Origin: Myxococcales bacterium
GTDB taxonomy: Bacteria > Myxococcota_A > Polyangia > Polyangiales > Polyangiaceae
Assembly: GCA_004193285.1 (NCBI GenBank)
Contig: SECP01000019.1
Coordinates: 62,001 to 126,000, forward strand
DNA: 64,000 nt
Direction of reading: 5' to 3'
Shown: in pieces, positions 30,921-40,696 of the stretch
Numbering within the stretch: the stretch's first letter is position 1
Layout: each line of letters starts with the position of its first letter
Program-made: the position numbers and the translations under genes
The notes under the pieces: generated by a model
The model's database searches: none
Told to the model about the DNA's origin: nothing
What the model saw: only the letters and a program-made list of their open reading frames with translations

Positions 30921-31799
30921 ATGTTCCGCGTAACGACTTCGCTTTCATTCTTGGCCGTGCTCGCCACCGTGGCGTGCGGTGCGACCATGCCGCCCGCCGA
31001 GCTGGTGGATGCTCGCAAAGCCTATGACAAGGCCTCTCACAGCCTCGCCGCGCAGCTCGCACCGGCAGAGCTGGACACCGCCAAACAGGCTCTAGACAAG
31101 GCCGAGAAGAGCTTCGCGGACGAAGGCGCGGACGAGCCCACGCCGGACCTCGCTTACGTCGCCCAGCGCAAGGCGGAGATCGCGGAGGCGGCGGCCAGCA
31201 AGGCGGCGGCCGAGCGCGACGCCAAAACCGCGGACAAGCAGTTCAAGGACGCACAGCTCGAGGGCCTCGACAAGACGAAGGCCGAGCTGAACAAAGAGCG
31301 GCAAAACAGCGAGAAGACCAAGGCTCAGCTGGAAGCGGAGCGCAAGCAGCTCGACGCGGAGAAGGTCGCGCGCGCCGAGGCCGAGCGCAAAGCTGCGGCG
31401 GCGATGGCGAGCCTGGCCGAGGTCGCCAAGGTGAAGGAGGAGTCGCGCGGCATGGTGATCACGCTGTCCGGCTCGGTGCTGTTCGCCACCGGCAAGTATG
31501 AGCTGTTGCCCATCGCTCGCGACAAGCTGGACGAGGTAGCCAAAGCCGTCTCGGACCAGGGCTACAAATCGATCCTCGTGGAAGGTCACACCGACTCGGT
31601 GGGCAAGGCGAGTGACAACGAGACCCTGTCGCTCAAGCGCGCGGAGTCGGTGCGCAGCTACTTGGTGTCGCGAGGCATTCCGAGCGACAAAATCCGCGCC
31701 GCCGGCCTCGGTTCGTCGCGGCCCGTCGCCGAGAACAACAGCGCAGACGGGCGCGCCAACAATCGCCGCGTCGAGCTCGTCGTCGAGCCACTGAAGTAA
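30921..31799 (+). CDS. OmpA-family lipoprotein with DUF4398 helical N-terminus
   Basis: A 292-residue lipoprotein with lipobox ATVAC (C19). Residues ~25-100 repeat the DUF4398 pattern seen in the upstream gene. Residues ~100-175 are a Lys/Glu/Ala coiled coil. Residues ~180-292 are an OmpA C-terminal peptidoglycan-binding domain with LFATGKYELLPIA, VEGHTDSVG, SLKRAESVRSYLVSRGIPSDKIRAAGLGSSRPVA and RANNRRVELVV. The aspartate of HTDS and the arginine of NNRRVE are the peptidoglycan contacts in this family. It probably tethers the outer membrane to the cell wall. Confidence 0.92.
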   Translation: MFRVTTSLSFLAVLATVACGATMPPAELVDARKAYDKASHSLAAQLAPAELDTAKQALDKAEKSFADEGADEPTPDLAYVAQRKAEIAEAAASKAAAERDAKTADKQFKDAQLEGLDKTKAELNKERQNSEKTKAQLEAERKQLDAEKVARAEAERKAAAAMASLAEVAKVKEESRGMVITLSGSVLFATGKYELLPIARDKLDEVAKAVSDQGYKSILVEGHTDSVGKASDNETLSLKRAESVRSYLVSRGIPSDKIRAAGLGSSRPVAENNSADGRANNRRVELVVEPLK

Positions 31800-31809
31800 G
31801 GGAGCCGCA

Positions 31810-33273
31810 GTGAGCAAGGCGGACAGCGCGCTGGCGGCGCTGGAGCGCTTCTACGGCACGCCTCTGGATCACGAGCTCGGGCGGCACCTCACGGAGTCGC
31901 CCGAGGCTCGGGCTTTCGAGCTGCTGCAGGAGGTAGCGCAGCAGGTCCCCGCGTACGCGCACCTGCTGCAGGACGCCGGGGTCGGGCCGTCTGGTTTGAC
32001 CCGCCTGGCCGACGCCCCGCTCGCGACGAAGGAGAACTACCATCGTCGTCACGCGCTCGCGGCGCTGTGCCGGGGCGGCGACCTTTCCGGGTGCGACATG
32101 CTCGCGGTCTCCTCCGGCTCGAGCGGCGAGCCGACGGTTTGGCCGCGCTTCGTCACGGACGAGGTCGGCACCGCGTACCGCTTCGAGCAAGTGTTCCGCG
32201 ACGCCTTTCGAGCGCATGAACGCCGTACGCTCGCGGTGATTTGCTTCGCCCTCGGCAGCTGGGTCGGTGGCATGTACACCACCGCCTGCCTGCGGCACGT
32301 CGCGGCCAAAGGTTACCCGATCACGCTCGTGACTCCGGGCAATCAGAAGGCCGAAATCTTGCGAGTTTTGCGGGCGCTGGCCCCGAGCTTCGAGCAGGTC
32401 GTGTTGTGCGGCTACCCGCCTTTCTTGAAAGACGTGATCGACTCGGGGCTCGCGGATGGCTTCGATTGGCACGCGCGTCCGGTCAAGCTGGTGATGGCGG
32501 GCGAAGTATTCAGTGAAGAGTGGCGCAGCGTCGTTTGCGACCGCCTCGGCGCGCGTGAGCCCGAGCTCTCCACCGCCTCGCTCTACGGTACCGCCGACGG
32601 GGGCGTGCTCGCCAACGAGACGCCGTTCAGCATCTTGATCAGGCGGAAGCTCGCGCAGGAGCCGGAGCTTTCACGGGAGTTGTTCGGCGAAGCGAGGCTC
32701 CCCACCTTCTGCCAATACGATCCGCTGCACCGCTTCTTCGAAGTGGAGGACGGCAACTTGCTCTTCACCGGCGACGGCGGCATTCCGCTCGTTCGCTACA
32801 AGATCCTGGACCGCGGCGGCACTCACCCGTTCGAGGAGCTCTCATCGAGCTTTGCGCGACTGGTCCCCCCGGAGGTCACGGTGCGGCGCTTGCCTTTCGT
32901 GCACGTCTTCGGTCGGAGCAGCTTCGCGCTGTCGTTCTACGGCGCCAACGTCTACCCGGAGAACGTGGCGGTCGGCGTGGAGCAACCGGACCTGCTCGCG
33001 GCTTTGAGCGGCAAATTCGTGATGGAAATCGTCCACGACGACGACGAAAACCCGAGCCTGCAGGTGACGGTAGAGCTCTTGCCGGGGCGCACGCCCTCGG
33101 AGCAGCTCGAGGACGACGTCGCGCGTTCGATCCAGCGCGAGCTCGAGCGGCTCAACAGCGAGTTCAAGAACTACGCCCCCGCCGAGCGGCGCCTTCCGCG
33201 GGTGCGGCTTCTGCCTCACGCCGACCCGAGCTACTTTCCCCTCGGCGTGAAGCACCGCTACACGCGTCAGTAG
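31810..33273 (+). CDS. Phenylacetate-CoA ligase-like adenylate-forming enzyme
   Basis: The 487-residue product belongs to the PaaK/CapK-like AMP-binding group. The phosphate-binding signature is SSGSSGEPTVWPR, followed by a conserved aromatic/glycine region (FALGSWVGGMYTT), LCGYPPFLK, LVMAGEVFSEEWR, ASLYGTADGG and GDGGIPLVRYKILDRG. The C-terminal domain (~390-487) includes LRVLPHADPSYFPLGVKHRYTRQ-like sequence with a conserved Lys near the end. The GTG start lies 10 nt behind the OmpA gene, perhaps same operon. The acid substrate is unknown. Confidence 0.82.
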   Translation: MSKADSALAALERFYGTPLDHELGRHLTESPEARAFELLQEVAQQVPAYAHLLQDAGVGPSGLTRLADAPLATKENYHRRHALAALCRGGDLSGCDMLAVSSGSSGEPTVWPRFVTDEVGTAYRFEQVFRDAFRAHERRTLAVICFALGSWVGGMYTTACLRHVAAKGYPITLVTPGNQKAEILRVLRALAPSFEQVVLCGYPPFLKDVIDSGLADGFDWHARPVKLVMAGEVFSEEWRSVVCDRLGAREPELSTASLYGTADGGVLANETPFSILIRRKLAQEPELSRELFGEARLPTFCQYDPLHRFFEVEDGNLLFTGDGGIPLVRYKILDRGGTHPFEELSSSFARLVPPEVTVRRLPFVHVFGRSSFALSFYGANVYPENVAVGVEQPDLLAALSGKFVMEIVHDDDENPSLQVTVELLPGRTPSEQLEDDVARSIQRELERLNSEFKNYAPAERRLPRVRLLPHADPSYFPLGVKHRYTRQ

Positions 33274-34271
33274 CGCAGCCGGTTCGAAGCGTCGACAGCG
33301 CGGTTGTAGTTCTCGATCAGCTGAGCCGGGTGGCCCTCCACCAAGCGCGGATTGGACTTCGAGAAGAACTCCTTGTTGAAGTCCTTGTTGTCGCGCTTGC
33401 GCCGCAGCAGCTCTTTCGCCGACTTGAGGAACGTCTTGCTGTCGCTGACGTACGAGGAGAGCCCGGACGCCTTGTCCGCTTCCGCCTTGTGTGCGGTGAC
33501 GTACTCCTCCAGCTCCGCGATCGAGCGCTCGTAAGTTTGCAAGGCGACGTCGTACTTCTGCAGGTCCAGCTCTTTCAGCTCGGCGACGTTGCTCACCTTG
33601 ATCAGCGACTTGGCTTCGTTTTGCGACTTCTGCGCCAGGTATTGCAGGCGGCGCGCCGGGTCCTTCTCGAGCCGTGCAAACTGCCGGTCATTCACGGCGT
33701 CGTTCAGAGCCAGGACGCGCTCCTCGAAGCCGCGGCTGACCTGCTCGAACTTGGCGAAGCCGTTCATCAGCTCCGGATGGAGGGCCTTGCCCTTGGCCAT
33801 CTTGTCGTCTTTGTAGTCCTTTTGGTCGTAGTAGTCGTTGGCGCGCTTCACGAGCGGGTCCAGCTCCTCCAGCGCCTTGCGGTACTCGATAGCGGCGGAC
33901 TCCACCTCCGGTAACGAAGGCTGGAGCGTCTTCGCGCGCTCCAGGTGAGGGAAGCAGGTGCTGGCGTTGAGGTCGTAGAGCCCGTAGATGTTCCGCTCCT
34001 TGCCGGTAGGGCCGAGCTTTTCGTCGGCCCACGAGAGGTAGCGATTGCGGCTCTGAACGACACGCTTGGAGGTGCCATTCATGCAGTCGATGTACTCGCC
34101 GAGCTTGGCGCTGAGCTCCGCGTCCTTTTCCTCTTCGGAGCCCACTGTTCCGCCTTTGGCCGCCTCTGCCGTTTGCTTCAGCGTTTGCGCAGCCTTGCGC
34201 GCCTCCTCGATCTGCTTGCAGCCGGCGAGCGCAGCGGCGCCGCAAAGCATGACGACCCAGAGCTTGTTCAT
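33267..34271 (-). CDS. DUF3829-type lipoprotein
   Basis: A 334-residue lipoprotein with lipobox ALAGC (C18). The mature protein is almost all helix and Lys/Glu/Ala/Leu-rich: KLGEYIDCMNGTSKRVVQSRNRYLSW, YDLNASTCFPHLERAKTLQPSLPEVESAAIEYRKALEELDPLVKRANDYYDQKDYKDDKMAKGKALHPELMNGF. This is the pattern of DUF3829/YiiG-like periplasmic proteins. Its stop overlaps the end of the convergent PaaK-like gene by 7 nt. Function unknown. Confidence 0.82.
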   Translation of the reverse strand: MNKLWVVMLCGAAALAGCKQIEEARKAAQTLKQTAEAAKGGTVGSEEEKDAELSAKLGEYIDCMNGTSKRVVQSRNRYLSWADEKLGPTGKERNIYGLYDLNASTCFPHLERAKTLQPSLPEVESAAIEYRKALEELDPLVKRANDYYDQKDYKDDKMAKGKALHPELMNGFAKFEQVSRGFEERVLALNDAVNDRQFARLEKDPARRLQYLAQKSQNEAKSLIKVSNVAELKELDLQKYDVALQTYERSIAELEEYVTAHKAEADKASGLSSYVSDSKTFLKSAKELLRRKRDNKDFNKEFFSKSNPRLVEGHPAQLIENYNRAVDASNRLRY

Positions 34272-34352
34272 GATGCTACCTACTCAGCAGGGTGGCCGAT
34301 GTACGCCACGTCGGGACGACAAATTCCCGAACATTACCGGCTAGCACGCGCG

Positions 34353-34988
34353 TCAGCGCCGGGTCAACGCGCGGAGCGCGAGCAAAAAAGCGCCAGGCAC
34401 GGCCACGCCGAGCACGAACGGCGCCAGCAGCGCGCGCGTGCCTGACAGCTCCAGCACGCCGACGGCGGCATACGCGCCGGCCAGCCCCACGTTTCCGAGG
34501 GTCGTGGTCACGGCAAAACGCAGGCGGCTCACTCGGGTCGCGCCAGCCAGCAGAGTCGACGCCTCGGCGAGCACGGGTACGCCCCGGCACACCAGGACGA
34601 CCCAGCTACCGTGCCGCGCCATCAGGTCGCGCGCGCGTGCCAGCTCGGTCGTCCCCGCGACCCGGGCGGCGAGCGGCTCGCCGCCCCAGCGCCCGAGCGC
34701 ATAGCCAAGCCAGGCGCCGAGCGTCATGCCGACCGCCACCGAAACTCCTCCTGCCAACGCCCCCAGTAGCGCCACCGCCCCCGCCGAGATGAAGCTGGAG
34801 GGAACCGGCAGCAGCACGTCCGCTGCGAGCAGGAAGACGACCACGACCGCGAGCGCGACCCGACCGGCAGTGGGCGCCAGCAGGCGAGCACTGAGCGCAC
34901 TGATGGAGTCCTCCCAGAGCGCAAAGGGGACGAGGATGAGAGCCAGCACCAAGCAAGTGAGAGCGGTCCAGCGTAGCCACGGCTTCAT
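34353..34988 (-). CDS. VTT/DedA-like membrane protein
   Basis: A 211-residue integral membrane protein with about six hydrophobic segments. The VTT (SNARE-associated/DedA) features are an amphipathic re-entrant stretch LLPVPSSFISAGAVALLGALAGG, the glycine-rich GMTLGAWLGYALGRWGG, and RGVPVLAEASTLLAGATRVSRLRF, which corresponds to the conserved R/G/P loop. DedA-family proteins are lipid scramblases or undecaprenyl-phosphate flippases. No specific substrate can be read. Confidence 0.8.
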   Translation of the reverse strand: MKPWLRWTALTCLVLALILVPFALWEDSISALSARLLAPTAGRVALAVVVVFLLAADVLLPVPSSFISAGAVALLGALAGGVSVAVGMTLGAWLGYALGRWGGEPLAARVAGTTELARARDLMARHGSWVVLVCRGVPVLAEASTLLAGATRVSRLRFAVTTTLGNVGLAGAYAAVGVLELSGTRALLAPFVLGVAVPGAFLLALRALTRR

Positions 34989-35016
34989 CGGAAGCGCGCA
35001 GTTTACTCGAGCGCGA

Positions 35017-36537
35017 TCACAGACCGAAAAACTCGCGAATCCCGTTCAGGATTCGCAGGTTTTCGTGGCTGAGGCGATGGCTCCGCGCCTCGTCGCCGTC
35101 CAGGCCGCCGCGCGCGGCGTCCAGCTCCACCCGACGGGCGGCCAAGATCTCGGAAATGCGCTCGGCGATCGCGGGACGGCGCTGCAGGATCCCCTGGAAA
35201 TCGGCCTTGTCGATGCGGAGGCACTCGACCTCCGTGAGCGCGACGACCGTAGCCTCGCGCGGCTGCCCCGTCATCAGCGCCATCTCCCCGAAGAAACTGG
35301 GCGCTCGCAGCACCGCGACGCGGCGGTCCCCTTCGGACGTGGAGACGCGCACCTCGACCTCCCCTTTGGCCAGCACGTACAGCCAGTTCGCTTGGGCTCC
35401 TTGCCGGGTGATGACCTCGGCGCGACCGAACGGGGTGCGGCGCGTGGTTTGGGCGAGCGCGCGCCGCTCCTCGGCGTCCAGACTCTTGAAGAGCTCGACT
35501 GCGTCCAGCGTGCGCAGCTTGCTCTGGACGTCCCGCTGCAGCTTGCGCTCGGCCTTCGCGGAGTCCTCCTGCTCCAGGAACAGCGCGGCGGCAGGGATGG
35601 CGAGCGGGATGTCCGCGCGCTTCAGCGAAGAGTAGACGCGCTCACGCACGTCCGAGTTGGTGCTGTCGTTCCTCCACAAGTCGTCGATCCAGTACCGCAC
35701 CGCATAGAGGATGTAGCCGTCGCGATTCTCGCGCGCCAAATCGTTACAGATGCAGTGCGCGCCCGGGTCGGCGACGACGCCGGTGATGGGCGCGGCGATC
35801 AAGGCTTGGTTGACGACGCTGATCACGTCCGCCGGGGAGAACCGAAAATCCACGCAGAAATACACCCATTGGCGGTGGGGTACGGGCTTGCCGTCACGCC
35901 GACCCAGCACCTTGATGGACTGTGCCATGAGCTGGCCGTTGGGCACGATGAGCGTGTCGTTGTCGCGGGTCTCCAGCACGGTGTGGCGCCAGCGCACCTT
36001 CTTGACCTGCGCTTGTTGCTTGTTCTCGAACTCGAGCCAGTCCCCCTCTTGGAAGGACTCGTCCACCTGCAGCGCAAGGCCGCCGACGATGTTGCCGAGA
36101 GTGGCCTGCAGAGAAAGACCGATCACGGCCGTCACCACCGCCGACGTGGCGATGATGCTGGTCAAGTTCAGCCCGGCCTTGTGCATGAGCCAGCCGGCGG
36201 CGACCAAGTAAGCAGCGCCGACCACCAAATCGTGGAGGATGTCCGGAAAGTCCCAGCGCGTGAGCGGCGCGAGGAGATCGAACACGGCGAGGGCCGCGAG
36301 GTTGATCATCAAAAGCACGCGCAGCAGCTCGCCGGCCAGCGAGAAGCCGAGCGCGAGCTCGTCGAACCGCGACAGCGCGAGCGCGGAGGTGATGACCACC
36401 ACGACCAGGTGCAGCGCGAACAAGAGCACGCTGCGCCGCAATCGCCGGCGCGATGCCCCCGGCACGACTCGAAACACCGCCGCCAGCGCGATGATGAGCG
36501 CGGCGAAAACGGCTACGTAAATCAGCTCTCTCGTCAC
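35017..36537 (-). CDS. MscS-type channel with C-terminal cyclic-nucleotide-binding domain
   Basis: A 506-residue protein. The N-terminus has about four membrane segments; MscS-type sequence starts near residue 120 (SIIATSAVVTAVIGLSLQATLGNIVGGLALQVDESFQEGDWLEF) and continues through the beta-domain (VRWRHTVLETRDNDTLIVPNGQLMAQSI). Residues ~365-480 are a cNMP-binding domain: GRAEVITRQGAQANWLYVLAKGEVEVRV, FFGEMALMTGQPREATVVAL. Such fusions are gated by cyclic nucleotide rather than by tension alone. GEMAL...RxAT is the usual phosphate-binding cassette, here QPREATVV. Confidence 0.9.
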   Translation of the reverse strand: MTRELIYVAVFAALIIALAAVFRVVPGASRRRLRRSVLLFALHLVVVVITSALALSRFDELALGFSLAGELLRVLLMINLAALAVFDLLAPLTRWDFPDILHDLVVGAAYLVAAGWLMHKAGLNLTSIIATSAVVTAVIGLSLQATLGNIVGGLALQVDESFQEGDWLEFENKQQAQVKKVRWRHTVLETRDNDTLIVPNGQLMAQSIKVLGRRDGKPVPHRQWVYFCVDFRFSPADVISVVNQALIAAPITGVVADPGAHCICNDLARENRDGYILYAVRYWIDDLWRNDSTNSDVRERVYSSLKRADIPLAIPAAALFLEQEDSAKAERKLQRDVQSKLRTLDAVELFKSLDAEERRALAQTTRRTPFGRAEVITRQGAQANWLYVLAKGEVEVRVSTSEGDRRVAVLRAPSFFGEMALMTGQPREATVVALTEVECLRIDKADFQGILQRRPAIAERISEILAARRVELDAARGGLDGDEARSHRLSHENLRILNGIREFFGL

Positions 36538-36597
36538 CGAAACGTCACGATAGCACGAGCGGCTGGAAGTGCCGGAATTCGCTCCGCAATGCGCGCC

Positions 36598-39500
36598 TCA
36601 GTTACCGCTTTCGAGCGCGCGATGGATCGCGTCCGGCACCACCCCGAGCTCCTCTGCCAGCGCCAGCAGGCGCGTGTTGTGCGGCAGCTCTGTCAGGTAG
36701 AGCTTGGCGTACGGAGTGCCGGAGAGGCCCATCAGCCGCCGTTGCACGAGCGGTACGGCTTGAGCGATGGCAGCCTTGGCCAGCTCTTCGTCGCCCACGT
36801 CGATGGCGGCGTCGTGGTAGGCGAGGAACACGGGGGCTTCGTTCAGCAAGCTCGGAGCGCCCGCTTCCAGTAGCTGCGCGGCTTCGCGCGCTAGGTCCAG
36901 CGCGGCGTGGATGTTGCCGCAGCGGCGCTCGGCCTCTGCCCAAAAGCCGAGCGCCACCGAGAGCACGTCTCGATTGGCGGTTTGGCGATACGCCTGAGCC
37001 GCCATCCGCAGCAGGCCGAGCGCGCGCCGCGACTGCGCCTCGCTCTGGCCGCGCAATAGCTCGCAGCCGCGGTAGAACAGCATGCCCAGGTTCGAACGAT
37101 CCGGCGCGGTCCACACGCCGGCGGCGGCGGCGTCCGCGTCCTCGCGAACGGACGCCAAATGGCCCTCGAGCTTGAGGTCGTTGCCGAACGTCGCCGCCCA
37201 GCCGAGCAGGTTCATCTGCGCGTGCCGGACCGCGCCCTGGCTGCCGATCGCGTCGGCCAGCGCGAGGCCGGTTTCGATGGCGGCGCGCGCCTCTTGCCGG
37301 GCGCCGATGGTCGTGAGCGCGAAGCCGAGGTTGCTCATCAGCATCGCCTCGCGCTCACGGAGACCAGCGGCGCGGGCGGCGCCGGCGGCGTTGCGTCGCG
37401 CCTCCAGGGCCGCGCCAAGGGCGCCCGTGGTTTGCCGGACGATCGCTTGAGTCTGGTAGGCGTCGACGGCTGCGGAGCTCAGCTTCTGCGAGTGCCCGAG
37501 CACGAGGAGGCGCTTCGCCTCCTCCTCCGCGTCCGCGAACTTGCCGGCGAAGGCCAGGCGCATTGCGAGCGCCGCCGACGAGCGGGCCTCCTCGTCGTAC
37601 AGGCCGAGCGTAGCGGCGCGATCGCGCGCCTCCGCGAGGCGTTGGCTGATCGAGTCGCCGGAGCCTCGTGCGTCGTCGAAGCGCGCTCGCGCGCCGCGGG
37701 AGCGCACGGCGCTGCCTTCGTCGTACACGTTCTCTTCCAGCGCGCTGATCGCGGTTTCGCGCTCACTGGCGCGCGGGTCCAGCCGACTCCACGCTTCATC
37801 CAGGCAGAGCGCGCGCTGAAACCCGGTTGGCTTGTCCTCCGCGAACGCCAGCGCCCGCTCGGCCATGCTGAGCGCGTCCGTGAGCGCGTTGGTCGCGAGG
37901 GCGCGCTGCGCGGCTTTTGCCCAATAATCTGCGGCGCGGGTGTGCTCGCCGCCCAAATCGTAGTGCCCCGCAACCGTCGCGGAGTCCTCGCCCATCGAGG
38001 CCAGCCACGCGGCGGCGAGGGCGTGCAGCTCTTTGCGTTCACGTTCCCCGAGCGAGGCGTACGCGACCTCACGGACGAGGGCGTGCTTGAACAGCCACTC
38101 GCGCGTCCCCGTGAAGCGCGAGACGTTTTGCTCCGTCAGCACCTCGGCCGCGACGACCGCTTTCATCACGCCCTCGGAGCCGCGCATGCCGAGGGTGTCG
38201 AGCGCGGCATCCCAGCACGTCAAGCCGAACACGGAAAGTCGCCCCACCGCGTCCCGGCATTCGCCCTCGAGCGCGTCCAAGCTGACTTGGATTGCGCTCT
38301 GGATCGTCGGCGCGTTGCGGGCGTCCCGGCCCGACGCGGTGAGCCGGGCCAGCTCCTCGGCGAACAGCGGCAAACCTGCGGCCTGATCGGCGATGCGGTC
38401 CACGACCTCCTCCGGCACCGCGTCGCCCAGGACGGAGCGCGCGATGGCTCTGGCCGCGCGCTTGGAGACCGGGCGAAGCTCCAGACGGACATGGTCGCGG
38501 CCGGCGAAGCGCGCGGTTTGGCCCTGCCAGAATTCGGGCCGCACGAGCGCCATGGCCACCAAAGGCCGGCCGGTAGCGCGCCCCAGCATGTGGTCGATCC
38601 AGCCAATACTCTCTGGATCCGCCCACTGCAGATCTTCCATGAGGATCGCGACTTGCTCGTCTTGAGTGACCTGCAGCACCAAGTCCGTCATGCTCAGCCA
38701 CAGAGCGTCGCGCGAACCGCGCGGATCCAGACCCTCCGGCAGCGGCTCGTTGGCGAGTAGCCGCGCGAGCAGCATGCGGTTTTGCGAGCTCAGCTCGTCA
38801 CGCGTGGAAGGGCCCAGGCGCGAGACGATGGCGCGCTCCGCCTCGGCGCTGGTGGCGCCTTTGGGGAGGCTGATGATGGCGCGCAGCACGTCCGCCGCGG
38901 CGCCGAGCGCGTGACCCTGACCGTAAGCATCCGAGCGCTGCAGGACGATCAATGGGGCGCCGGCTTGGGACGAAATACGTGCCATCACCTCGCGCCGGAG
39001 ACGGCTCTTACCGATACCGGGCGGGCCGGTGATGGAGACGAGCACGGGCGTCGAGTCCAGCCGTGAACGCTCGAAGGCGGACATGACTTGCGCCAGCTCC
39101 GGATCGCGCCCAACGAACGGCGCGCCGCCGCCGCGCTCGCCGCGCTGACCCTGAATCGGCTCACCTACCACCGCCGAGCCGTCGTCTCGGGTTCGGAACT
39201 CGTAGCGGCCGCGCCCGAGCTCACTGGTGGTGGCGTCCGCCAGCACCACGCTCGGCTCCGCGTCACGGGCCAACGCGGACGCGCGGTCGACGACCTCGCC
39301 CACCGGCTGTACCTCCCCGGTAGAGGACGCAAAGTCGAGCCGGGCGCGACCGCTAGCGATCCCGACGCGCGCGCCAGAACGAGCGAGGCGGCGGCCCAGC
39401 TCGAGCGCCACTGCGGCCTCGTTGCCGACGGCGCGGCGCGCGCCGAGGTGCGCGACGATCGAGTCCTGCCCGAGCGGGACCGCGTCCGCCCCGCGCTGGC

Positions 39501-40560
39501 GGAGCTGCTCGAGCGAGCGCTCGCGCGCCGAACCGGTGCCAAAACGGATGGCGACGATCGAGGTCACCAGGCGGGAGCCACTCCAGCCGAGCCGCGAGGA
39601 CCTCACGGACTCCACCGGCTCGACCCAGCTCGTACGCATGCCGTCGCGCGCGGCCTCGTGGAGGAGCTCGAGCACCTCCTGCATGGTGCTCGGCCGCATC
39701 GAAGGATCCGTCTCCAGCATTCGGGAGACGAGCGAGTCGATCATCGGTGGAGTGTCGCGGCGCAGCTCGGCCAGCCGTGGGGCGCTCGTCGTGACCAGGC
39801 GCGCCAGAGTCGCGATGATGGTCGGACCCACGTGGGGCGGGCGGCCCGCGATGAGCTCGAAGAGGGTGGCGCCCAGCGAGTAGATGTCGGAGCGCGCGTC
39901 GATGGGCGCGTCCCCGCGCGCCTGCTCCGGCGCCATGTACGCGGGAGTGCCGACCACGTCACCCGAGCGGGTGATGCGGATATCGCTCTTGGCCGCGACC
40001 CCGAAGTCCACGATCTTGGGGGAGACGTTCTCGAGCGACCCGAAAGACTCTAGAGAGCGGCACAGAAAAACGTTGCCGGGCTTGATGTCGCGGTGGAACA
40101 CGCCCGCGTCGTGGGCTGCGCTCAGCGCCTCGCCCACCTTGATACCGAGGTCGGCCGCCTGCTGTATCGTCAGTGGGTCGCGCCGCTGGCGCTGCGCGAG
40201 GTCCTCGCCGTCCAGCCACTCCATGGCGACGTAGGGCTGGCCGGTCTCTTCCAGTACCCCGAAGGCAACCGTCTTCACGATGCCCGGGTGATCCAGGTTG
40301 GCGAGGAGCTGGCCCTCCCGCATGAGCCGTTGCTCTTCGTCCGGCGCCACCCCCGCGTCCGCCGCGATCACTTTGAGCGCCACCGGGCGTTCGGCCACCA
40401 GATCGTAAGCACGGTAAACGATGCCAACCCCGCCGCGACCGACTTCGCGCTCCACGACGAATCGGCTCCCCAGGCGCCTGCGGTCGGACGTTGTCAGCTC
40501 TTCTTCCAATGCTCTCAAGCTAGTCGCGGCAGCCCGCGGACGGAAGCCCCGGCATTTCAC
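36598..40560 (-). CDS. Ser/Thr kinase fused to AAA/STAND ATPase and TPR-like region
   Basis: A 1320-residue signalling protein starting at a GTG. Kinase domain (~35-310): GRGGVGIV, VALK (K63), HRDIKPGN, DFGVAAK, GTPAYMAPEQ. Then ~330-470 is a decayed class III cyclase-like segment (VAIRFGTGSARERSLEQL...GIASGRARLD...GEVVDRASALA). Residues ~485-830 are an ATPase with FVGRDPELAQV, GPPGIGKSRLRRE and VAILMEDLQWADPES. The last ~480 residues are TPR-like helices. The domain order is that of myxobacterial kinase-cyclase-like-ATPase regulators. It is divergent from the Cys-rich lipoprotein gene. No transmembrane segment. Confidence 0.9.
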   Translation of the reverse strand: MKCRGFRPRAAATSLRALEEELTTSDRRRLGSRFVVEREVGRGGVGIVYRAYDLVAERPVALKVIAADAGVAPDEEQRLMREGQLLANLDHPGIVKTVAFGVLEETGQPYVAMEWLDGEDLAQRQRRDPLTIQQAADLGIKVGEALSAAHDAGVFHRDIKPGNVFLCRSLESFGSLENVSPKIVDFGVAAKSDIRITRSGDVVGTPAYMAPEQARGDAPIDARSDIYSLGATLFELIAGRPPHVGPTIIATLARLVTTSAPRLAELRRDTPPMIDSLVSRMLETDPSMRPSTMQEVLELLHEAARDGMRTSWVEPVESVRSSRLGWSGSRLVTSIVAIRFGTGSARERSLEQLRQRGADAVPLGQDSIVAHLGARRAVGNEAAVALELGRRLARSGARVGIASGRARLDFASSTGEVQPVGEVVDRASALARDAEPSVVLADATTSELGRGRYEFRTRDDGSAVVGEPIQGQRGERGGGAPFVGRDPELAQVMSAFERSRLDSTPVLVSITGPPGIGKSRLRREVMARISSQAGAPLIVLQRSDAYGQGHALGAAADVLRAIISLPKGATSAEAERAIVSRLGPSTRDELSSQNRMLLARLLANEPLPEGLDPRGSRDALWLSMTDLVLQVTQDEQVAILMEDLQWADPESIGWIDHMLGRATGRPLVAMALVRPEFWQGQTARFAGRDHVRLELRPVSKRAARAIARSVLGDAVPEEVVDRIADQAAGLPLFAEELARLTASGRDARNAPTIQSAIQVSLDALEGECRDAVGRLSVFGLTCWDAALDTLGMRGSEGVMKAVVAAEVLTEQNVSRFTGTREWLFKHALVREVAYASLGERERKELHALAAAWLASMGEDSATVAGHYDLGGEHTRAADYWAKAAQRALATNALTDALSMAERALAFAEDKPTGFQRALCLDEAWSRLDPRASERETAISALEENVYDEGSAVRSRGARARFDDARGSGDSISQRLAEARDRAATLGLYDEEARSSAALAMRLAFAGKFADAEEEAKRLLVLGHSQKLSSAAVDAYQTQAIVRQTTGALGAALEARRNAAGAARAAGLREREAMLMSNLGFALTTIGARQEARAAIETGLALADAIGSQGAVRHAQMNLLGWAATFGNDLKLEGHLASVREDADAAAAGVWTAPDRSNLGMLFYRGCELLRGQSEAQSRRALGLLRMAAQAYRQTANRDVLSVALGFWAEAERRCGNIHAALDLAREAAQLLEAGAPSLLNEAPVFLAYHDAAIDVGDEELAKAAIAQAVPLVQRRLMGLSGTPYAKLYLTELPHNTRLLALAEELGVVPDAIHRALESGN

Positions 40561-40696
40561 GGTCGTCGAATTGCCGAAACGCGAGAGGGCCGCGCCGCTC
40601 GTTGGCGCAGGATTCTTACAGCCGCCGGAAGATTCGAGGTAGCTTGTGCGGTCAGGGGATCCCGCTCTTCGCGGGTCTCAGGAGAGGAGCTTGGTT

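Noticed and set aside
34726..36873. A 715-codon open frame on the plus strand
   Set aside because: Spans the MscS-cNMP gene, the end of the kinase-ATPase gene and the VTT gene in antisense; Gln/His/Arg-rich shadow.
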